The notes: generated by a model from the sequence alone, not told the origin. Positions 37,001 to 49,802 are shown, numbered from the stretch's first letter. The stretch is 64,000 bases of DNA from Collybiopsis luxurians FD-317 M1 (GCA_000827265.1 KN834797.1:1-64000); one strand, 5' to 3'. Numbers and translations are program-made.

Positions 37001-38800
37001 CTATTCCGCTGAGAAGGTTTATCTCCCCTTTCAGTCATGCGAGAACCATTAGCCGGCCGCCGGTGGGATTGAATTGAACATTTCACTGACAGAACAGAAT
37101 CAACAGTAAGTTCTCTTCTTGCTCTCCCAAATCTTTCCCCTAGTTCTGAGTATCAGATTTAATGAATACTTAGTACATGTGCGAGTCCAAGGCGACATGG
37201 ATCTCAAATATGCACTTATGCCATCTAGACGAGAGTAAACGGTAGAACTGAATGCTGCTGAAGATGGGTTGATGATTGTGTCCCACCACATTTTTGGCAT
37301 TTAACAAAGTTGATTTTGATGGAAGGGCCCACTTCTGCTGTCATTACATACAGAGTAGCCATCGAGTCGTTATTCAATGTTTGCAGAGGCTACGAAATCT
37401 CTAATTATGAGATATTTTAACACTGTTAAATCGTTCAATACTCCACAAAGATAAGGACCCCTAAATGAGGGAAGTTGATACTTATCCTCGTCGTCGAGGG
37501 TCTCTTGTGCAGTATTGACTTCTAACAGTGATAGCACCAGATCTCTGTGTGTCACTCTTGCTGTACTCCGTGCTACATTGATTGTTGGAACAGGACCTTT
37601 GGTAAGCTTTTCTTGGTTCATGTGCCATATTCAGATAGCTGAATGTAGCCCCTACTATGCTCCAGCTCATTGGCATTGTTTTGGAGGAGAGCCTCTTGGG
37701 TGTTCTCAATCTTCACTTGGGAATGGATGCACCAGTTAAATGGTATGTTTGATAGATTAGAGCCTGCTTCACTGAAAAAGCTCATTGAAGGTCTTTATGT
37801 TGGATTTTAAGCCCTGTGTTAGGACCTTTTACTACCTTTGTTGTTAGAGGCTTGTAGTAGGTTCAAAGAATAGAAAGTAATTTATTATACCACAGCCGAG
37901 ACAGAATACGCAATGGGGAGTTGTTACATATGACAGGTGAATGAGTCCTGTATGGTTTGGGTATTGGATGTGGAGGAATGATCCTTGAGTGTCAAATAAC
38001 AAATCTAGTAGCTCAGTGCGACTAGAAATTGTATATCGAAAGAACTTGTTAAGACAGTATTAACAAGGGTTGACTCGGAAGGTTCGTGACTCAGTGTCCA
38101 TTTACCCTACGAGACGGAATATTCGAAAGGCTATGGCAGACGAATAGTCTTGTTGATTGGTTCAACAAGTGAGAGGTAGATATGCCAGTGACTCGGTGTC
38201 AATGGGGTTTGCTTGACTCAGTGTTAAGCAGAATAATATTAGAAACTAGTGAACAAGAGAATAGAAACAACACAGGTCAAGATAGTTCAGGTAATAACAG
38301 CATTATCATGAGAGATGTAAGTATGAGGCTTTTATACTCTGCAGGAAGACATGTGGTCTTGTGAATAGGAGTTTGGAATGGGCAACTGGTTAGTTTGCCT
38401 CAAGAAATGCGTGTCAGATTTGGAGAGTCTGGATTGAATGGTAGAACTATTATCGAGTCGTGTGGTGAGTGTACTGGTTGGAAAGAGCAGAAAAAATAGC
38501 GTAGGGCATAACACCCTGAAGGAACCTGGGTGAGAAAGGACAAAAATTTGTATAGGTAGGGAACCCGCCGCAGATGCGCAAGGGCACCGTATTAAATACC
38601 GCAATATATATCTATATATATTATCTAGAGAAAAATAAATAGCCTCATCCTGACGGCAGGCGCAGCAGTTGTGGGTGATCAGACTGATATCCGATAACTC
38701 CAATACTTGACATCCTAGTTTACAGCCTTTTCTTATCCATTCTGTCATGTTCTGACCTGAATATGGATGCACTGCATTGGACTGGGAATTTTGCGGCCCA
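34077..38800. other. Gene-poor tract
   Basis: I found no reading frame with a recognisable domain or convincing splice pattern here. Several long frames, such as 34909-35316 on minus, look random. Near 38090-38230 the decamer GACTCAGTGT or close variants occurs three times (around 38091, 38192 and 38216), possibly part of a degenerate repeat. The tract is likely old transposon debris or simply intergenic. Confidence 0.35.
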
Positions 38801-38899
38801 AATAATTACCAAAATTAACTACCTGAATAAGCTTCCAAGAATAATATGCTTGAAATGATCTAAGATAATGGCCAGTAGTGGGTGCACTAACAGTCCAGT

Positions 38900-40290
38900 T
38901 TTACACATTCTCTGTGATCTAGAGGTAAGAAAACTTACCGAGAATCAGGGTTTTAGGTGAGTAACCCGCTATTGACTCCAAGTCGCTAACAAATTTTGTT
39001 GTATTATACAGCGTATACTTCTTGTCCATCCTGCATACTGCCATCTTATTCTTGCGGGTCTGGGAGTTCCTCGTAAATGTAGGGGAGATCCCAAAACTAT
39101 CTTGATAATACTGTGGCAAGCCAGCTCGGTTTTGGTACATCCAAATCGACGCTAGCGCCTCCAATCTCATCTGTATCAATCCCTGGACTGAAACAAGCCA
39201 AGTCATGACTGGGAGGCGCAGAGGTTGCTCTTCTACTTCTAGAACCTGCCCTTTGGATCATAGTTTGTTCCATGAGGCCAGACTTTTGTGTCCGTTGAGG
39301 TTGATTAGTACCACGTTTGAGACTTTGAGTACAGGTTACATAAAGAAGAATGTTCGAGTAACTTGTAAGTAAGCGCTTTACTGCGAAAGTAAAGGATCTT
39401 CTCTTCCACTTACGCAGAAGTATGGATACGAATGGTACTGGATTGGTCGAAGAAGAGGAACACCACGAGAGCAGCGATTGCTGCAACGCCTCCAATCTCA
39501 ATAGTTCGAATGATAAGTTTTTGGAGAACACGTTGGGTTTGTATATTGTGGTTAAAAAAGCATTATTTCCTGCAGAAAGCTTTTAGTGAGAACGTAGTCG
39601 CAACGGTATTCAATCACTCAGTGATAGTGACTGTGATGTCCGCAGTGAATGCTCCGGAAAGCCACGCCTGGTATGTAAGTACCACAGCATGCAAAACTCA
39701 GCAAGTTTTTCTACTTATGGAAAATTTATGGAAAACCTATGGAGTGACGTGACATCTGGAAATTTTCAGTAAATTTCTTGACTTATTGAGCCAACTTACC
39801 GATGATGAACCATAGTTTTTTCTTGATAAATCACCATATAAGTTGCAAATTTTACTGAAGACTTCTGAAAGTCACATCATATCGTAAGTTCTGAATAAAT
39901 CTTCCATAAGTTGACAAACTTATGGTCATTTGCATGCTGTGTACTCGGTCTTAGCCTTCAAAGGATTTGGGGCAAAAAGACAGGAGATATTTCTTCCACT
40001 AACGCAACCTAAGCTTCCTTCGCTGAAATATTGCGTTCACATATGAGAGTAGTTGTGAAAACGAATACCTACCACTGTAATGGCGCTCGTCACATACTTT
40101 GCTATTCCCGTCTGCATTAGAGAAATCTGACGTTTGATGACTGGTGAGGAATACGAAGCTTTAACTTACCAATAGAATGTGCACCACAATACATCCAATA
40201 CATCGTATAACGTGGCTTTCGCGCTTGAAAGACAATAATCCCCAGCAGAAGAGGCAATGCTCAATAGTTGCCAGTGACTGTATACATCAG
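38900..40290 (-). pseudogene. Probable decayed fungal 7TM (DUF6534-type) membrane protein gene
   Basis: Reading minus, AWLSGAFTADITVTITE (about 39670-39620) is followed by RVLQKLIIRTIEIGGVAAIA, then ALVVFLFFDQSS (about 39530-39430), and YSNILLYVTCTQSLKRG (about 39360-39310). The order fits helices 6-7 and tail of DUF6534-type orphan membrane proteins of Agaricomycetes. A stop follows the TITE segment and a frame shift is needed between the two helices and the tail, so I could not make a continuous gene. Upstream, a MITE-like element (39675-39947) separates this 3' half from hydrophobic but unassigned N-terminal frames to about 40290. It is most likely inactivated; an alternative intron pattern cannot be excluded. 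Confidence 0.4.
39675..39947. mobile_element. MITE-like element with terminal inverted repeats
   Basis: The left end reads AGTACCACAGCATGCAAA and the right end, reverse complemented, reads AGTACACAGCATGCAAA: about 17 matching bases with one extra C. The interior is AT-rich and itself forms imperfect inverted repeats. For example, GTGACATCTGGAAATTTTC near 39757 pairs with GAAGACTTCTGAAAGTCAC near 39861, and CTTATGG tracts lie next to both ends. No coding frame lies inside, and the length is about 270 nt. I could not identify a clean target-site duplication. It lies inside the decayed 7TM gene. Confidence 0.55.
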
Positions 40291-40857
40291 AATCAATCTC
40301 GCTGTGTGCATTAAAATGGTACGCACACTGGCTGGCCCGGAAAGATTTAACAATTGTCTGCAGATCTCTTCAATTGTTTACGAACTTTCGAGCGATCTAT
40401 TTGCAGACTTAACGCTTCATATCAACGAATCTTTCTTGAATTACAAGCATATCATATCGAGAACTATACGTCTCTTCCTCCACATTCGTTCGAACGCGAT
40501 TCAGATACTCAGCAAGTGGGTGCCATATAGTCCTTCGAAAAAAAAAAAAGATCTAGAAATACATTCGTACATTCATCAACACAGATAGGTTCTACAAACA
40601 CGAAATAGAGCATCACTTTTACATTTACATCAAAACTTGGAAGGGAAAGAACGAAAGCCACCTATAAACTACTTGTAAACCCAATCCAATCATGCATGAA
40701 CAGACGGAAGAACGATTTACGTATGGATGTAAACCAAAAAGTTGAAAAAACTCGAAACGGGTACCATTGACAAAAATGCAAAGATGGACAAGACCAATCC
40801 AACTGTACATAGGTACAGCATGCGCTATTGAAGTATCGTATCAATCAGATTTCGAAT
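40291..40857. other. Short intergenic segment
   Basis: An A-rich tract lies at about 40540-40551. No gene is recognised before the stop codon of the coiled-coil gene. Confidence 0.4.
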
Positions 40858-43223
40858 CTACTTTGGCGGAGGAGACGGGGGACCTGGAATCACAAGCAGA
40901 TGGTTAGTTAGCTTGCGCCACAAAATCTCTATGCCAAAACGCACCAAATAGTCCAGCTCTGGGCGGAGGCGTTGCAGAGGATCCAGGATACTGATAATGA
41001 GGCGTTGGTGAAAGAGCGGGGTTAGCTATATACAAAAACCGAAAATAAAGTAAATGGTTAGTAACTGCGTTGACAGAATGCTGACATGTATAGTGGGGGA
41101 TTAAGAAGATGGTAAACACACGAGAGAATGTAGAGCCAGCAGTAGCGTAAGCTACCAGCCCCAAATGATGACATGAAAAAAGCCGCCAGCCGAGACCACA
41201 CAGTCCCAAGGGATGATATCGTTCACTTCACCCGCAACCCAGCTCGAGAACCAATCCCCAACGTGAACGCGCGCAAACACCCGGGAAACCAACTTGATTC
41301 ACGTGCTCGTCCAGGTTAGACGAGGAGTTATGAGCGACCATACTCGGCCTCCAAGCATGCCACATCACCCACCGTCAACAGAACCTCGTTAACCACCCCA
41401 TCGACCCGCTGAGCGGTATCGTTGGAAAGGTTCTCCCCATTAAGAACCGAGCAGACTCTCCCTGCCCATGTTCGTCTTGAACGATAAGCACTGCCAAGCT
41501 CCAGTTCCAACTCCAACTCGACATTCTTCTCCTCCTTCATTTCAACGCGTCGGGATAGCACAAACACAAAGACCTTCTCCGCCTCCTGTCATAAACGATA
41601 ATACCGCGAAACTCACTCCAGCTCCAGCTCCAGTTCCAACTCAACATCCTCCTCCTACTTCCCCGTCCACACTTCCACTTCCGCTTCTACGCGATGCGAC
41701 GCGGCGCCGCAGCCCAAAGACAAAAAACAAAAAAATATCACACTCCCTCCTCCCTCCGTTCCTCTTCCAGCCAAACCCGTACAAAAAAGGCAACAAACAA
41801 ACGAACGAACAAAACCAGACGAACCAACTGGGACCACACCCAGAAAAGAAAAGGCAAAGCAAAACGAAAAAGGAATACACTTGAAACTGAAAAACTCACG
41901 TCTCCATTGCGCCCAAGCCGGAACATTCGCCCTGGGTACTTCCAGCGGCGGCACTTGCGACGGCGTCGGAATCGGTCCTGTCGGTAAGCCTGTTTGACCC
42001 TGCGTTAAACGAAAAAGAAAGAAAAAGTCGTTGATGTGAGTATCAGTGAAAAACGAACAGAACGAAACGAGGCGAGACGAGATGAAACGAAAAAGCAGAA
42101 GGGAAAACACAAGCGCGTTATAGGTTACGCTGCGATAGGCAGTCGAAAACGCAGATAGGACCTCCGAAAACGACTGATACAACCAAACACACAAACACAC
42201 ATACCTTTTTCACTCTAGGCTTCCTCTCCCCCCTCTTATGCACCGTTCTCCACCCCGACGGAGCAGGTTCCGGTGGAGCGGACGGGTCTACGGTGGTCAA
42301 TGCGAGGTTGGGATCGCTCGAATCCGGTGGGGGCGGTAAAGCCAGTCCGGCCATGGCGTACGCGAGGAGGTCGGGGTGGTCATACGGCTATAGGTTTAGT
42401 GTTAGCTTCACGTTCACGAAGGGTGGGTGGGAGGAACGATGGGATAAAGAGCGGAAGAAGACTCCTCTTTTGGGAAACAGGGATGAATTCGGAAGAGATT
42501 GTCAGGGAAGAAGGGAGGCGCGAAAAGGAAAAAAAAAAGTGATAGGATATCGCGGCACGAATGAACCAGTCGGTTACGTACCAAACCACCGGGCATCCCT
42601 ATACCCATTCCAACATAGTCAGCAGACGAGCCGTCCTGCGCGTGTTTGGATTTGAGGGCCATTATCTCGGCTATTTCGCTAGAGAGAGAGACGTGTGAGA
42701 TAAGGCAGTAGGATGGACGCAAGAGAGTAGGGACTTACAGCTGCAATTGCCTTCTCTGGTCTCTTAACTGGCCTACTTCAGCGAGTAAGATTCGTACTTC
42801 TCCTGCAAGCGCCTTGGAAAAATCGTAGATGTATCTTTTTCACCGGTTACAGTTGAAAAGGAAAACAGCACGATAGAGTGGACGACAATTAGTACGAGAA
42901 CAAGACAGCTAAGAAGGTCAAACGACATACTTGGGTATCGTCCCGTTATGCCCTCCTCTCTCCGAGCCAGGATTCGGACTCGAGGTCCCGCTCCCACCGC
43001 CGCTGGTCCCGGCTCTGGGATCCATACTTTGGCTGTGATGATGACGACCTTTGGGTGGTTGAGGTGGAGGCGGAGACATGAAATTTGGGATCGGGTTGGG
43101 ACTCGCGAGTGGACTTGGAGTTGGATATTGGTTGGGAGGTTGTTTAGGACTAGAGGCCCCGGCTGCTGCTGAACTGGTTGAACCTCGACCTCCAGCCCTG
43201 TTCCGTGCACCCTTGGAAGCCAT
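40858..43223 (-). CDS. Coiled-coil / proline-rich orphan protein (unit 1 copy)
   Basis: Seven exons, 43223-42931, 42834-42739, 42678-42582, 42387-42205, 41999-41900, 41034-40945 and 40883-40858, total 885 nt (294 aa), all phases consistent. The N-terminus is low-complexity (Gly/Ser/Pro, with FMSPPPPQPPKGRHHH). A coiled-coil segment follows (KALAGEVRILLAEVGQLRDQ, then RQLQLEIAEIMALKSKHA, about 100-140). The middle has YDHPDLLAYAMAGLALPPPP, and the tail is rich in Pro and ends in GPPSPPPK. The acceptor of exon 2 (AAAAAG) is unusual but gives the only in-phase join. The family is not recognised; a scaffold or nuclear role is guesswork. A degraded copy is at 54748-55846, and an inverted copy of its last two exons lies just upstream at 43985-44285. 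Confidence 0.75.
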
Positions 43224-44937
43224 TATTGTGTTAATAGAAGGAAAGAAAAAATTGCTATTCGTTGAATAAGTTGAAGGACCCTCACACGGTGAAGAGATGG
43301 AAAGAAATACCTGGATGATTATTCAAGATTTACGCAGAGCGTATAACGGTGTAGATGAACAAATTTCTTCTGCCAACGAGTCCTAATACTTTCTTATAAT
43401 CGTCCAGTTGTACGACCCACGAGGTGATCCAGGGAAGACTCGTTGTATGAAAGGCGAATCTGAAGCCGTTCTAGAAGATGAACGTCAGGTAAAAGAGTTA
43501 TGGGCGCTTTCTGGGCGCTTGTCAGTCTGTCGCAGAGTAACTCCTTCCAACTTTACGGCTTTCAAATAATGGTTCAGTAGTTCAAGACACAGTTTCTTCT
43601 TGATTCTGAAAGCACCATAGTCGTGTATATGTGGTCTGGATCAGTCTCTTTGTCTTCCTTCTACGTCGAGATCTAAAATCTTCGCTTCACAGTTCTGAGT
43701 TCGGCTTCAATTCCTTGATTTCTAAAATACTCAAAGCATCGTCGAGTTCAGTCTTGGATTTGACTATCACGACTCACTTCACCTCTGTTTTGACGAGGGT
43801 TGGCTGGACTGCTATTAGAACTCATTTTTTAGTTTTTGCATGCGACGTCAATGTCCTGGGCATGCTTTTAATCAACATAAATCTCAGAATGTCCAGTTGA
43901 CACATAAAATCGTGCGTGTCGAATTGGAAGACTCAAGACTCCCTTGAGACTGTGTCGTCTCTGTGGGCAGCCAATAGCTGCGCTGGCCGCTTACGGTATT
44001 TCTGGTTTCATTCTCTCGCACGTTTTACCTTATTTTTTTACCATTCCCACTATACTCATGTAAATTCTATCAACGCAGTCACTTACCGATCTCGTTGTTT
44101 TCGTTCATCGTATTCAACCAATCCCCTTCTTTCACCAACACCTCAATATCAACATCCTGAAGCCTCTGCAACGCCCCCGCCCAGAGCTTGCGTTTTGACA
44201 AGTTTGATGTAGGGACTTTGCGACGCGAGCTGACTGCCAGGGTGGTTATGGTTCAGGTCCACCTTCTCCTCCGCCAAAGTAGCTTTGTGTCGTGTGGTAC
44301 GATACCTTAAGTATATCTGCAGTCTTATCGGACCGTGTAGACTCTTCCACTGACCCTACGATCACCTAGCTAATGTGTCATCTCGAATAACTAAACTGGA
44401 CCGCGACTCGACCACGGAAAAATGCATCATCACTATGCTCGTAATACTCGAGTATCAGTCTTGACTGTGACTATCATTTCACCCCTGTCCTGAGAGGGCT
44501 TGGCTGAAGCAAGTGTTTCGCCGTCGGCAGTGGAACTCTTCGCTTCACGGAGATCTTAGCGTGAGATGTCGACATTCTGAACATCCATTTGGTTAGGATG
44601 AATTTCAGAATGTCGAGCTAAATTTAAAGCATATCGGCGTGCCTATGTATCGAATCGGCAGACTCAAGACCTACTCGGCGAAGGTCTAGGCTAAAGGTAA
44701 GTATATCTACGGTTTCATCAGACCCATTTAGACTCTTCCATTGACCCAGCCAACGTCTCGTCTCGAACGACTGAACTGGATCGTGACTTGACTACGGAAA
44801 GATGCTCCATCACTATGCGTGTAATACTCAAGTAGTTCACATGTCATACTGCGCTCTCCTTCCTCCGCAGTCACTGAGTACGTCTCGAACCACTATTTCA
44901 ATCCTAGTACTCCTCGCTGCCTTCACTCAGGAGCCCA
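43224..44937. repeat. Repeat-rich spacer: inverted exon copy inside a tandem duplication
   Basis: Bases 43740-43950 and 44460-44690 are related tandem copies (shared phrases around ACTATCACGACTCACTTCACC/ACTATCATTTCACC, and CAGACTCAAGA), as are 44340-44460 and 44730-44850. Between them, 43985-44285 is an inverted copy of the 3' end of the neighbouring gene (40858-41130). The right-hand unit has only one copy of the tandem segment (about 56250-56640) and no inverted piece. No separate gene is supported. Confidence 0.65.
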
Positions 44938-46513
44938 ATGTCATCCGACTGGCCAATACCCCGCGGCTTTCTCGCCCACACCGACGCATCTTGGATCCCC
45001 TCACCCTCCTCCCACCCCCACTACCTCCTCAAAAAGGAAGCCATATTCCGCTTTCCTCTAAATGGATCCGCCTCAGGTCGACTATTCTGTGTCTCCCGTT
45101 CTGGCTCCTACATAGGCGTAGGCGGCGGCGGGCACATAATATCACCTGCAGGCTCCTTCCACTTGGCCCAAAGCGATCACGTTCAAGATGATTATGTGGA
45201 AATGAAAGTTGCCGTGGAATATAACGCTGCAGCTGCAGCTTGCGTAGAACAGGACTTAAAAGTGTGCGAACTGAAGAGGGATATCTCAGGGAGAGTAAAT
45301 CAATGCGGGATAGGTCTTTTCGTGTAGTTTTTTTTTTTTTTTCGAATTCTGTAGCAAGTCGTGCTCACTTCCTTTGCCTATTGACCTACACCATACCATA
45401 CAGACCCGGAATTTGACTTCCCATCATCATCATCACACCTTTAATAACCCCCTGCTACAAATCAAGGTCATCGTGACATTACCAAAATCAAGGAACGAGG
45501 ATGTTTTACAGCTCCGAAATTTCGAAACAGATATGCCCTTGTTTGCGCACCAAATCGATAATCTAGGTTCTTCCGTTCATTTTCGTACCATCTCGCTCCG
45601 AAGTGCGAATGCCCCAATATTAGTCGAGGTTCGTACATATCATCTTGCTTGCGCAGTGCTTCAGATGATCAAAGTCAATACCGATTACTGATAATCATAT
45701 CTTCCACGCAGTCGCTCAACGCAAATAAAATCAACGTCGAAACAAGCAACGCTCCCATAGAAGGATCATTCACGTCCACATCATCTACCAACCTCGTCAC
45801 AAATAACTCTTCAATTCGCACCTCCATGTCCTTGAAAAACACCGACCCTGTCACATTTACCGAGCTTAATATGAAGTCTTGCAATGGGTACGTCACGGAC
45901 GTGGCACAGCGTACAGCCGCAGCCTTTCCTTCCCATCTTTTCAACTTCTACTACTTGCTAACTACCTTTCTTTCAAATTTCTTTCCTATCCTTGTAAAGC
46001 CCCATCTCCTCATCAATCATACTCTCAAACTCCCCTCAGGAGCATCGACCGGATCACGGTACCCAGAACCACAACCACAACCTCACACATGATAACGCGA
46101 GATCGGGAGGGAATTTTGCCATCAGCGCTTCGACACAAAACGCACCTCTAGCTCTCACCTTTCCATCCGCGCCCATATCATGTAATCTCCACCTCCAAGC
46201 ATCCAGCGCTCTCGCACCCGTGCAAGTATCCCTCCCAAACACCTACCAAGGGTCGTTTCAAGTCCAAACAAACTGTTTCTCTCCCGCTATTGTAGTCCAC
46301 CCAGCTAGGGCTATTGCTACCCCAAACTTGAGGAGGAGTCATTGGGGAAGAGGAGGATCACGGGCAACAACATCAGAAGCAGTGCGGGGTGTGACGTTTG
46401 CAGCTGATGGGTTTTGTGACAAGACGGGATGGGTTTATTCGACGGAAGAAGGAAAATGGCGAGGAGATGCCAGGGTATCGACTTCGTTGGCGCCTGTAAC
46501 GCTTCGTCTGTAA
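44938..46513 (+). CDS. Putative adhesin-like orphan protein (DUF7330/DUF4097-like), unit 1 copy
   Basis: Exon 1 runs from ATG 44938 (MSSDWPIPRGFLAHTDASW), then VNQCGIGLF to about 45321. Exon 2 resumes after an AG at about 45401 (TRNLTSHHHHHTF onward) to APILVE at 45629. Exon 3 starts at 45713 (SLNANKINVETSNAPIEGS, then FTELNMKSCNG). A further exon from about 46041 reads HDNARSGGNFAISASTQNAP onward, with LPNTYQGSFQVQTN and DGFCDKTGWVYSTEEGKWR, to a stop at 46513 after VSTSLAPVTLRL. The recurring [ST]xNAP motifs (ETSNAP, ASTQNAP, SSALAP, STSLAP) and beta-rich composition fit the repeated beta strands of DUF4097/DUF7330-like putative adhesins. I could not settle the junction between the third and last exons (45895-46041). 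The function is unknown. Confidence 0.65.
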
Positions 46514-47170
46514 CTGTTAGTGAATTTTTAGCGCTATATAGATATTTTGCTGTGGTAGGACTGAGGTATATCAATTAGTTTTTGAAGACAGTCTGTTAAA
46601 CAGCTGCCGAAATGGTCCGAATTTATCCGAAGAGATTCCTGAAGGGCAACGTCAGCACCTAAAGTGGTGGTAACGGAGCTTTTGTTTTGCTTGCGGGCTC
46701 ATCTTTTCAGGCTACTACTGGCTATGAATACAAACACAATCTTGTTATGAATCTACCGAGGGGAGCTAGATACCGGCCGCTCGAAATCACCTTGCAACAA
46801 CCTCCCCAAATACTGAGACAGAGAAAGAGGGAAAAAGATCGACTTGTATGCCAGTAGATTGACGTTGTATTATTGCCGCAGACACAGTGAATGCAATGGA
46901 GATAGTAATTGTTACAATAAGGGGTCGCTGTTTCCAAGAGTGGTTGAGGTGCAGCATTGCTACCTAGAATTCCCGCGGTTCCACTCTTCTTTCCGTGCAG
47001 CCATAAACCCTCTGAGCTACTTCTTCAATTCTTGCTCCAACTCACCCTAGGTAAAGTGCCGATACTGTTTGAACAAGGAAACGGTCTGTGAAGGCTTCAG
47101 GGGGTAAGGTTGGACTGTTCTTGGGCTAGGTGAGTGTTTCCGGGTAATATTTGAAGTAACTTGACTCACC
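46514..47170. other. Intergenic between adhesin-like and large orphan genes
   Basis: The segment is collinear with 58255-58914 in the second unit (for example GGTCCGAATTTATCCGAAGAGAT in both). No gene is seen; it contains the 5' leader and promoter of the 849-aa gene. Confidence 0.5.
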
Positions 47171-49802
47171 TTGAATGTTCATGTTCAAAGTTTTTCCGCT
47201 TGCGAACCACTTCTTTTTCTGAACATGACAGCTTCAATGCGCAGGAAATCCAACCGCAGCTCAAAGCCTTCCACTATTAGACGACTGCCGTCGGAAATAG
47301 ACTCTTCGTTGAAGGCCCGCGAACGAGATCAAACTCCGACCCAGCAGAATTCTTTGCCTTCTCCACAAACTCAAGTCAAAAGAGAACCGCATTCGCCTTT
47401 AGCGGATCTTCTTCCCGCACCAGATATTGAACCTGCAGTCGAGATTCTCTACGGATGGCAGCATCCTGCTGAACTTGAATACATCACCCCGGAGGATTGG
47501 ACCTCCTCGAAAATCATCTCACACCTCATCACAAATTCGTTCAGCATCCCCCCTCGTGCGCCCAGTAAAAGTGTCAATTCGGTCTTCACCGTAACCAGCG
47601 CCAACGGGCAAACGACGACCTTGCCCATCGGGTATCGAGTTCCACTCCTATTCTTCGGCAAATTCCAATGGCTTTCGCTTAAAGTCGTGCTCACGGCGGC
47701 GTCGAGAGAAACTGAATGGTCCGAATACAAATTCAGCATTTTACATGTGTGTAGACTGTGTACCGCGCTGTTGAGCTCGGCTCAGGAATACGTCCGCGTC
47801 GCCAACGACGATGAGATATCCATGGGAATGGACCGCAAGTGGCGATGTCCGACCTTTGACCGTGCCTTGGCTAGGTTCCGGTTGAAATGGTTTCTATCGA
47901 ATCCGGCGCAGGTTCAAGAGTTTTGGGAGACTTATCAGGAGGAAGAATACAAAAAAGATATTTTGAAATTTGGTAGGCATTGAATACTACAATTTCCAGT
48001 TTTCTGCCAATTTTTGTCTTTTCCTTTTACTGATCAACTTTATAATCTATCTAGATTGGCGTCGATGGGCTATTAAGGGCCACAAAGGATTCGAATTGAC
48101 AGAGCACGAAATTACTAATGGGATATCGGCAGAGAACTTCATGCGTGGGTTGAAATTGGCGGGTGGAGAATGGCAATGGGAAACAAATGATAATCCACTC
48201 CCGGATGGCATCGATGCTTGGTTATGCAGGGACTTGACCCGCATATCCACTCCTCCCTCTGTCCAGCCAGCCTACACTTTCGCACAAACCTCGTTAATCA
48301 CTCCACCGCCAATCAATGCTGTGTCATCGGAAGAACCTCCGGCCGTTACGGCCGCACATAACTCTCCAAATCTTGCTATCGCAGTTTCTGCTTCGTCCTC
48401 TGTTTCTTCTCATTCTAACAGTCGCATCGTCGACACTACTCTTCAAGAAATCGTCCCAAATGATTCGATGACTTCCCAACAACCAGAGATTCTTCCACCT
48501 CTCTCATCGAATGCAGGAAACAAATTTACTTCTCATCTCAATGGCAACCATTCTCACGCAGTCTCTCCTAAACTTCCTACTTCCCAGTCTATCTTATCCC
48601 GTCTAAAAACCATTCCGCAGAAACGCGCAGGGTCTCCGTTGGAGAAGGACCCTTATGCGAGTGTGCGCATCTCTGGTGTACGTTCTCGTTCAACTCCGCT
48701 TTCGCTCCCTCTGAAAGGATCAGAAACTGTGAATTGTGGTACCTCAGTTGAAGGTGTTGCTTCTGGTTCTATGCCACCTGATCCAGATCGCGCATACCAC
48801 AGACGGCGGTCGCTTCCGATCCCGAATGATCCAGGGACACATATCTCGTCCTCATTATCATCATCGACTCTCCAGCACCTGGATACTTCCACTACGAGGC
48901 TATCAGATGTTCTGCCATCTTTTTCAAGCATACAAACACAACAGATTTCAGAAGCCCCTTCGACCTCTAGTCTTACATTCAAGGCAAATTCCACTCTGAT
49001 ATCTCCTCCTCCTTCAATTTCAACCAAAGAGGTCTTGCCCTCGGTGACTACCCCTCACGTGATCGAGAATCGAATCCGGGACATCGTCCGTTCCGAAGTT
49101 CAAAACGCGATCCAAGACTCACTCAACTCGCTCAGAGAAGACATTGTGAAAGCGAATCAAAGAGAAGTTAGGGATGGAGTTCGAATCGTCGTTGCAGCTA
49201 TGAGGGAGGAATTTGTGGCAGATATGGAAAAACGGTATCGGGAACTTGCAAACTTACTCACCCAGATGCGGGACCAGAATAGTCAGATTTCACACCGTGT
49301 ACAGTCAGTTCGGAGGGCTTTACGTGTCATGGCTATGGCTCCCCGCACGCTTTCGGCTTCTGGTGCGGCTTCGACTTTGGCACCAGGGCCATCAGATAGG
49401 CATATAAAGGCTTCGCAGCCAGTCGACAATCAGGTAGAGTCCATTCCATCCCTGACCCAGCAGCTTGGCCATCCGCTTCAGCATCTTTTGGGGGAACCTG
49501 ATCCGTTCGCTGATGATCATGATGATTTTGATGAGGACGATTGGGAGGAGGGAGATTACGATCTCGGTTATCCTGATCCTAAACCTGACCTCGACTTGGG
49601 ATCCCCAGTGCCACAACCACACGACCGCTCAGAAGACGCAGACGAGTCTGTTCGTATGAATGTTGACTTTGACAAGAACTCTTCCGCCCAAGTTCGAATA
49701 TCAAGCACTGCAAGAGGAGCAGCAGATGAAATGGATTCTGTATGCACTCGTTCTTCCAATATTAACCAGGCTTACCCCATCCCGCCTTCTGTCGCCTTTT
49801 AG
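47171..49802 (+). CDS. 849-aa orphan protein with conserved N-terminal domain and coiled coil (unit 1 copy)
   Basis: Two exons, 47171-47972 and 48055-49802, total 2550 nt. The first ATG gives MNVHVQSFSACEPLLFLN; a second in-frame ATG at 47226 (MTASMRRKSNRSSKPS) starts a basic, possibly nuclear-targeting stretch and is an equally good start. Residues about 100-330 look folded (VEILYGWQHPAELEYITPED, FKWQ-type FFGKFQWLSLKVVL, KFDWRRWAIKGHKGFEL, GGEWQWETNDNPLPDGIDAW). A disordered Ser/Pro region follows. Then comes a helical, likely coiled-coil segment (VIENRIRDIVRSEVQNAI, then EFVADMEKRYRELANLL) and an acidic tail with DDHDDFDEDDWEEGDYDLG. The family is not recognised. It is the best preserved member of the duplicated block; its paralogue is at 58915-61581. 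Confidence 0.82.

Noticed and set aside
41468..41987. Proline-rich plus-strand frames of 97-138 aa
   Set aside because: They lie in and opposite the long intron of the coiled-coil gene (41035-41899), and the composition reflects CT-rich sequence.
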